DNA from: Clostridium sp. UBA6758
GTDB lineage: Bacteria; Bacillota; Clostridia; Clostridiales; Clostridiaceae
Direction of reading: 5' to 3'
Assembly: GCA_002453475.1 (NCBI GenBank)
Contig: DKGY01000071.1
Span: 82,446 to 94,973, forward strand
DNA: 12,528 bases
Shown: positions 7,997 through 12,528 of the stretch, piece by piece
How the letters are laid out: the number at the start of each line of letters is the position of its first letter
Numbering within the stretch: position 1 is the first letter of the stretch
The notes under the pieces: generated by a model
Told to the model about the DNA's origin: nothing
Databases searched by the model: none
What the model saw: the letters and a program-made list of their open reading frames with translations, nothing else
Translations under genes and position numbers: made by a program

Positions 7997-8316
7997 GGTA
8001 AGTTCAACTTCGTGGTACCACCCCAGTTTATTAATATGTCACCATATTAACCTTTTCAAGTACGGCTTTACAATAAAATAGATTAAGCTTATACCCTAGC
8101 TCTATAACGGGAGCACCCGTTACACCATCTCCCTTCCTAAAGGAAACTTCTCTCTTTTTAAGAAGCAACCTCACTTTAAGATAAACTTTAGTGAAGTAAA
8201 GATCCTGTGTACAACTCCGAGGCTTTTTTCACCAAACTGTTTTTTGCTTTCTCTCACCATCTAAAGCTCTCTGTAAAAAAATTGAGTTTGATTACTCTTC
8301 TCTTCATAGTTTCGTT
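7955..8316 (-). promoter_or_regulatory. T-box riboswitch leader, lysine specifier (AAA), upstream of lysS
   Basis: The RNA senses uncharged tRNA-Lys by codon-anticodon pairing and permits read-through into lysS. Landmarks in minus-strand order: stem I with the GAGTAA S-turn (near 8295), the AG-bulge region ACAGAGAGCT (about 8274-8265), the distal-loop GGTGAGAG (8258-8251), and the specifier loop GGTGAAAAAAGCC. Its run of six A (8229-8224) gives AAA, a Lys codon, in either plausible register. The stem III hairpin TAACGGG-TGCT-CCCGTTA lies at 8122-8105. The T-box GGGTGGTACCACG (8023-8011) follows, then the terminator whose 5' arm CGTCCCC can pair with it in the antiterminator. The specifier agrees with the downstream gene. 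Confidence 0.95.
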
Positions 8317-8322
8317 GAATAT

Positions 8323-8351
8323 ATTTTAATATACTCAAAATATAATGTCAA
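8323..8351 (-). promoter_or_regulatory. Sigma-A promoter of the T-box-lysS unit
   Basis: Minus-strand TTGACA (8351-8346), exactly 17 nt, TAAAAT (8328-8323). It places the transcript start a few bases before the first T-box landmarks. It immediately abuts the end of the decayed intron-maturase fragment. Confidence 0.85.
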
Positions 8352-8366
8352 GAATTTTAAAAAAAT

Positions 8367-8580
8367 TTATATTATCAATCTAGTAGGAGATAGATAGTTG
8401 TTTAGGATTCTTGCTAAAATAGGACTGTTGGAATTCTCCAATAGCCTTTTCTTGTATTTGCATATTCCCATGCTTTATATTCTTAAATGCCTAAAATCTT
8501 AAGATTATCATATTTAGTCTTAATTTTCTTCCATTTTTTTAATAGCATGGGCGTAGACTTCGTCTTAGCCATTCATCTAA
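8367..8580 (-). pseudogene. Decayed C-terminus of a group II intron reverse transcriptase/maturase
   Basis: Conceptual minus-strand translation, allowing frameshifts and stops, gives LDEWLRRSLRPCY, then in another frame KKWKKIKTKYDNLKILGI, stop, EYKAWEYANTRKGYWRI, then after another shift NSPILARILNNYL and a stop. This order and wording match the end of LtrA-like intron-encoded proteins (typically LDxWIRRRLR, WKxWKKxKTR, KAWEWANTRKGYWRIANSPIL). At least two frameshifts and internal stops show it is dead. Only about the last 65-70 residues remain. No domain V-like hairpin of a group II intron follows; sequence passes directly to the lysS promoter. Found by eye from family memory. Confidence 0.8.
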
Positions 8581-8610
8581 ATAAATAATTCTAAATTTAT
8601 GTACAGAGGA

Positions 8611-8638
8611 AAACCCTCGACATTTCTATCGAGGGTTT
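8611..8638 (-). terminator. Intrinsic terminator of the acyl-CoA dehydrogenase-flavodiiron operon
   Basis: AAACCCTCGA (8611-8620) and TCGAGGGTTT (8629-8638) form a perfect 10-bp stem with an 8-nt loop. It lies about 85 nt after the flavodiiron stop codon. On the minus strand the stem ends in TTTT then CCTCT, so the U tract is short but the stem is strong. Confidence 0.75.
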
Positions 8639-8721
8639 CATGATGAAGGTGATATATTTCGATAAAATTTACGTCATAATTTTTTTAGGTAACCATCCCT
8701 TAAACAACATGTTTATTATAA

Positions 8722-9921
8722 CTATTTCATTGATTCTATAACACCTTCAACAATTGTATCCATATCTGTAACATTTCCTTCATTCATAGAAGATACAAGT
8801 GTAACTTTATCTTCTAGAACTGTCATTTCTCTCATTTCCTCTAGGAACTCACTCATCAAACTTCCAGACTTACATGCCCATGAGCCATTTTCAATTATTG
8901 CAAAAGTTCTCTTTTGAAGGTTAAGAGCCTTCATATCCATAAGATAATTATGCATAGGTGGGTAAATACCAAGGTTATAGGTTACAGAAGCTAAAACTAC
9001 ATGGCTAACTCTAAAGGTTTCTGAAATCAGTTCAGATACATGAGTGCTTGAAACATCATACATAACTACGTTTTTCATTCCCTTTTCTACAAATTTAGTA
9101 GCTAATGCAGTAGCTGCAGCTTCGGTATTACCATACATTGAAGCATAAACTATCATTACTGCTTTTTCTTCTGGTTCATATCTACTCCATTTATCATACT
9201 TGTCAATAAAATATCCAAGATCTGTACGCCAAACTGGACCATGTAGTGGACAAATCATTTTAATATCTAGTTCACTTGCCTTTTTTAATAATGCTTGAAC
9301 ATGTGGTCCATACTTTCCAACAATATTTGTATAATATCTTCTAGCTTCATCAATCCAATCACGGTCAAAGTCAACTTCGTCATTAAATAGCTTACCATCT
9401 AACGCTCCAAAAGATCCAAAGGCATCAGCTGAAAAAAGAACACCATTTGTAGTATCAAATGTAACCATAGCTTCTGGCCAATGTACCATTGGTGCAGCTA
9501 CAAATGTTATCTCATGCTTTCCAAAAGACTTTACGTCTCCCTCTACAACTTCTTCCATTCTACCATCAATTTCAAATCCAAATTGTCTCATTAGGAGAAA
9601 AGATTTCTCAGTACTTATAATCTTAACATTAGGATAACGCAATATTATTTCTTCAATAGCAGCTCCATGATCAGGCTCCATATGATTTATTACTAAATAA
9701 TCTAACGGCCTACCATTTAAAACAGCTTGTATATTTTCTAAAAACTGTCTACAAATTGACCAATCTACAGTATCAAATAACACAGTTTTTTCATCTAATA
9801 ATAAATATGAATTATATGAAACCCCTCTTGGAATTGGATGAACGTTTTCAAAAAGAGCTAGACGCCTATCATTTCCGCCTACCCAATAAAGGTCTTCAGT
9901 TACCTTTCTAACACAAAACAT
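8722..9921 (-). CDS. fprA: FprA-type (class A) flavodiiron protein, O2/NO reductase
   Basis: Cytosolic terminal oxidase of anaerobes that reduces O2 to water (some members NO to N2O) with electrons from rubredoxin. Residues 1-250 form the metallo-beta-lactamase-like diiron domain with all usual ligands: H80, E82, D84 (HMEPDHG; H85 also present), H147 (MVHWPE), D166 (SADAFGSFGA) and H227 (LHGPVW). Residues about 254-399 form a flavodoxin domain with the FMN phosphate loop YASMYGNTE (259-267). The chain ends there at 399 residues: it has no fused rubredoxin or flavin-reductase domain, so it needs an outside electron donor. The start has AAGGAGGAG upstream. It lies 50 nt after the acyl-CoA dehydrogenase/ETF/rubredoxin fusion gene with no terminator between, so that protein's rubredoxin domain is a likely donor (inference). 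Confidence 0.95.
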   Translation of the reverse strand: MFCVRKVTEDLYWVGGNDRRLALFENVHPIPRGVSYNSYLLLDEKTVLFDTVDWSICRQFLENIQAVLNGRPLDYLVINHMEPDHGAAIEEIILRYPNVKIISTEKSFLLMRQFGFEIDGRMEEVVEGDVKSFGKHEITFVAAPMVHWPEAMVTFDTTNGVLFSADAFGSFGALDGKLFNDEVDFDRDWIDEARRYYTNIVGKYGPHVQALLKKASELDIKMICPLHGPVWRTDLGYFIDKYDKWSRYEPEEKAVMIVYASMYGNTEAAATALATKFVEKGMKNVVMYDVSSTHVSELISETFRVSHVVLASVTYNLGIYPPMHNYLMDMKALNLQKRTFAIIENGSWACKSGSLMSEFLEEMREMTVLEDKVTLVSSMNEGNVTDMDTIVEGVIESMK

Positions 9922-9971
9922 AAATTACTCCTCCTTTTTATTGTAAAAAACTTAAAATTTCTGCTATAAAA

Positions 9972-11882
9972 TTAGGCCTCTATAAAACTATCTTTTTCTT
10001 CACCGCAATCTGGACAAATCCATTCTTCTGGAAGAGCTTCAAATAGAGTCTCTGGTGATATGTCATTTTCTATATCGCCTATAGCTGGATCATATTCATA
10101 TCCACATCCATTACAAACATATCTCTTCCAACTAGGAACAACCTTTTTAGGAACATACTTTTTCATTTTCTTCATAGGAGGTGCTTCCTTTTTTGGTTCT
10201 CCGTTATCTAAAGCATCTGTTAATAGTGGCATTATTTCTAGTAAGTCTCCAACAATACCATAGTCTGCATTCTTAAATATTGGAGCATTAGGATTATTAT
10301 TAATAGCAACTATGGTAGTAGCATCCTTTATACCCTTTAAGTGTTGACCAGCACCTGATATCCCACATGCTATGTAGAGATTTCCATTAAATTTTTGACC
10401 TGACATTCCAACATAACGATTTAGAGGTAAGTATTTTAAAGTTTCAGCTACAGGACGAGATGATCCAATTGCTGCACCTGCTTGAATAGCTAAAGCTTTA
10501 GCAAGTTCCATATTTTTTTCTTCTCCAATTCCCTTACCTACACTGACAACACGCTCTGACTTAGATATTGGAGTATTTATATCAATACCAACAGTAAAAT
10601 CATAGCCATCTGCTTTTAATGCTTCTACAAGCTTAGCAACTCTTTCCTCTGCTGTTCCATCTTTCATAATCATTTTCTTACGAGCACCAGTGACTCCTCC
10701 ACCAGCTGAGCCTTTTTTAGCTCTATCCTCATTTTTAGGCATTTTTCCAATTATATGAGACGCAATTACCATTCTTTGAATCTCATTTGTTCCTTCATAA
10801 ATAGTACAAATTTTAGCATCACGATATGCTCTTTCTACATCCATTCCTTTAAGGTAACCAGATCCTCCAAAGATTTGTAATGCATCATTTACAACTTCTA
10901 AGCATATATCAGACGCATATTGTTTAGCCATAGCAGCTTCCATAGAATAAGGCTCATGATTTTCCTTAAGTTCAGCAGCACTATATATTAAAAACCTAGC
11001 TGCTCTTAGCTTAGTTGCCATATCAGCTAATTTAAATGAAATTACTTGTTGTTGGCATATAGGCTTTCCAAATTGTATTCTTTCCTTTGAATATTCTAAA
11101 GCGTTTTCATAAGCTCCTTGAGCTATACCTAGAGCTTGAGCTGCAATACCTATACGACCACCATCTAATGTTCCCATAGCTATTTTAAATCCTTGTCCTT
11201 CTTCACCTAATAAGTTTTCTTTAGGTACTTTAACATTGTTAAATACTAATTCAGCAGTCGCAGAAGAGCGAATTCCCATCTTATCGTAATGATCACCAAA
11301 TGTAAATCCTTCCCATCCTTTTTCAACTATAAAGGCACTTATACCTTTGACTCCTATATCTGGAGTAGTTACAGCAAATACAACATAAGTATCTGCCTTA
11401 TCTGCATTAGTTATAAAAATCTTTCCACCATTTAAGATATAATAATCTCCTTCTAGTTCAGCAGTCGTTTCAGTTCCACCAGCATCACTACCAGCGTTTG
11501 GCTCAGTTAAGCCGAATGCACCAATCTTTTCACCCTTTGCTAGAGGAATCATATATTTTTGCTTTTGTTCTTCAGTTCCATATGCAGAAATTGGATATGT
11601 TCCTAAAGAAACATGGGCTGATAAAATTACACCTGTACCACCATCTACTCTAGAAAGTTCTTCAACAGCAATGGCATAACTAAGCACATCTAGACCTAAC
11701 CCACCATATTTTTTAAGATACGGAGTACCTAATACCCCCATTTTACCTAACTTTTCTATAGCCTCAGTTGGAAACTTACTTTCTTGATCCAGCATAAATG
11801 CTTGTGGTTTTACCTCTGTCTCTGCAAATTCTCTGATTTTTGCACGAAAAGCTTCGTGTTTTTCTGTAGTCTTAAAAAACAT
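9972..11882 (-). CDS. Acyl-CoA dehydrogenase / ETF-alpha FAD domain / rubredoxin fusion protein
   Basis: A 636-residue three-part redox protein. Residues 1-380 are a short-chain (butyryl-CoA-like) acyl-CoA dehydrogenase: [12 protein letters not shown] (124-135), the IFITNA FAD region, [12 protein letters not shown] (268-279) and the catalytic base E363 in [10 protein letters not shown]. After a Gly/Lys linker, residues about 440-560 match only the C-terminal FAD-binding domain of ETF-alpha ([36 protein letters not shown]); the ETF-alpha N-terminal domain and any ETF-beta are missing. A Lys/Pro-rich linker (563-585) leads to a complete rubredoxin with C590, C593, C623 and C626. Acyl-CoA electrons could thus pass FAD to FAD to Fe in one chain. 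No signal peptide; cytosolic. Start supported by AGGAGG 7 nt upstream. First gene of an operon with fprA. Substrate chain length is inferred from similarity. Confidence 0.95.
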   Translation of the reverse strand: MFFKTTEKHEAFRAKIREFAETEVKPQAFMLDQESKFPTEAIEKLGKMGVLGTPYLKKYGGLGLDVLSYAIAVEELSRVDGGTGVILSAHVSLGTYPISAYGTEEQKQKYMIPLAKGEKIGAFGLTEPNAGSDAGGTETTAELEGDYYILNGGKIFITNADKADTYVVFAVTTPDIGVKGISAFIVEKGWEGFTFGDHYDKMGIRSSATAELVFNNVKVPKENLLGEEGQGFKIAMGTLDGGRIGIAAQALGIAQGAYENALEYSKERIQFGKPICQQQVISFKLADMATKLRAARFLIYSAAELKENHEPYSMEAAMAKQYASDICLEVVNDALQIFGGSGYLKGMDVERAYRDAKICTIYEGTNEIQRMVIASHIIGKMPKNEDRAKKGSAGGGVTGARKKMIMKDGTAEERVAKLVEALKADGYDFTVGIDINTPISKSERVVSVGKGIGEEKNMELAKALAIQAGAAIGSSRPVAETLKYLPLNRYVGMSGQKFNGNLYIACGISGAGQHLKGIKDATTIVAINNNPNAPIFKNADYGIVGDLLEIMPLLTDALDNGEPKKEAPPMKKMKKYVPKKVVPSWKRYVCNGCGYEYDPAIGDIENDISPETLFEALPEEWICPDCGEEKDSFIEA

Positions 11883-12218
11883 AAATTTACCTCCTTTAAT
11901 TTGGTGTTTTATTTCAATTTTTACAAGTTTTATTAATGAAGCTTATAAAAATTTATTATCTTTGATTTAAAAAGCATAATATCCTTACAATACAAGTTAA
12001 AACTAAAATTGCTTATATAATTTTCTAATAATCAAATTAATTATATAATTCAATTTCTTTCTTAATAATTATTATTATAAAACTTATAATTTCCATTGTC
12101 AAATTTTTATGCAAATTTATTGTAGCCCCCTTAATTAATATTATTTTACATTACATTAAAATATATCTAAATTATCCTATTCTTTAGTTCTTTTCTAAAA
12201 TATTAATGACTATTTTGA
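11883..12218. other. Promoter region and long leader of the redox operon
   Basis: A+T-rich 336-nt stretch between the intron fragment and the fusion gene. It contains a consensus sigma-A promoter (12074-12102), a 12-bp palindrome TAATAATTATTA (12063-12074) over the likely start site, and a leader of about 180 nt without recognisable hairpins or riboswitch. No reverse transcriptase coding sequence, even decayed, could be recognised here, although in a complete intron it would begin in this place. Confidence 0.6.
12074..12102 (-). promoter_or_regulatory. Consensus sigma-A promoter of the redox operon
   Basis: Minus-strand TTGACA (12102-12097), exactly 17 nt, TATAAT (12079-12074): a full match to both hexamers at optimal spacing. 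Such a strong promoter suggests high basal expression or control by a repressor. The -10 overlaps a PerR-box-like sequence TTATAATAATAATTA (12080-12066), which matches 12 of the 14 fixed positions of TTATAATNATTATAA. Confidence 0.85.
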
Positions 12219-12528
12219 TACTATGACCTCTGCTGACTTCTGACAGTTCAGCCATACATCACTGTATATATTGTTACTTATAAATACATATCCATAACGT
12301 ATCTGTAAGATCTCCCTAGGTAAGACCATAATCTTTCACTCCATATATCTGCTACATTCATACTAGCTGTTTCGAATAGCTTCAGGCTTTGATTTGTATA
12401 GCAACCTTCCCTACGGACATATGCCTTATATGTAGTTCCTACTTGTCAGACCATAGTTTCGCCCCCGACTTCCGCCTGATTCCACATTACCATAGACACA
12501 CACCCTCGTCTTAAGCTATGCACTTGGC
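12219..12528 (-). mobile_element. 5' RNA part of a group II intron (chloroplast-like type), running off the window
   Basis: On the minus strand this segment carries wording I know from the catalytic RNA of bacterial chloroplast-like group II introns just before the internal reading frame: CAGGCGGAAGTCGGGGGCGA, GGGAAGGTTGCTATAC, CCTAGGGAGATCT, and the end AACTGTCAGAAGTCAGCAGA followed by GGTCATAGTA. Short hairpins such as GCTGA/TCAGC fit a structured RNA. It is clearly richer in G+C (29 of 60 bases at 12421-12480) than the flanking A+T spacer, pointing to separate origin. The 5' end lies beyond the window. Downstream, the expected reverse transcriptase frame is absent and domains V-VI are not seen, so within this window the intron is truncated or interrupted. 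Confidence 0.8.

Noticed and set aside
8429..8455. TTGGA/TCCAA hairpin followed by T-rich sequence as a plus-strand terminator
   Set aside because: The stem is only 5 bp and it lies inside the decayed maturase coding sequence (the YWRI region), which explains the bases better.

Overview
The window is very A+T-rich and every confident gene lies on the minus strand. Gene content and protein style (clostridial pfkA-pyk glycolytic pair, a T-box aminoacyl-tRNA synthetase, an FprA-type flavodiiron protein, a short-chain acyl-CoA dehydrogenase, a DUF1540 protein behind a sigma-G-like promoter) point to an anaerobic, spore-forming Firmicute, most likely Clostridium sensu stricto. No rRNA, tRNA or CRISPR array was seen.

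Right-to-left (direction of transcription): 12219-12528 is the 5' RNA part (domains I-III type) of a chloroplast-like group II intron that runs off the window edge. It is followed by a consensus sigma-A promoter and a two-gene redox operon. The first gene is a 636-residue fusion of acyl-CoA dehydrogenase, the FAD domain of ETF-alpha, and rubredoxin. The second, 50 nt downstream, is an FprA flavodiiron protein. After the operon's terminator comes a decayed fragment of a group II intron reverse transcriptase/maturase C-terminus (8367-8580). Then a sigma-A promoter and a lysine-specific T-box leader drive a class II lysyl-tRNA synthetase of a divergent type. A 650-nt A+T-rich spacer with a 12-bp inverted repeat follows, then the pfkA-pyk operon (6-phosphofructokinase and pyruvate kinase, two control points of glycolysis) with a terminator. 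Next is a small, internally duplicated, eight-cysteine DUF1540 gene, and finally rlmD, a 23S rRNA uridine methyltransferase with an unusual charged N-terminal extension. The leftmost 426 nt has no recognisable gene.

The most notable system is the redox operon. Its fusion protein carries, in one chain, the cofactor domains needed to take electrons from an acyl-CoA and pass them via an ETF-type flavin to a rubredoxin iron. The adjacent flavodiiron protein, which lacks its own rubredoxin domain, is the natural acceptor and would reduce O2 (or NO). I infer an acyl-CoA-driven oxygen-scavenging chain. The operon lies between two same-orientation group II intron remnants in intron order (5' RNA half, then the IEP C-terminus), as if it had landed in, or replaced, the intron's open reading frame. 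This link is inference.
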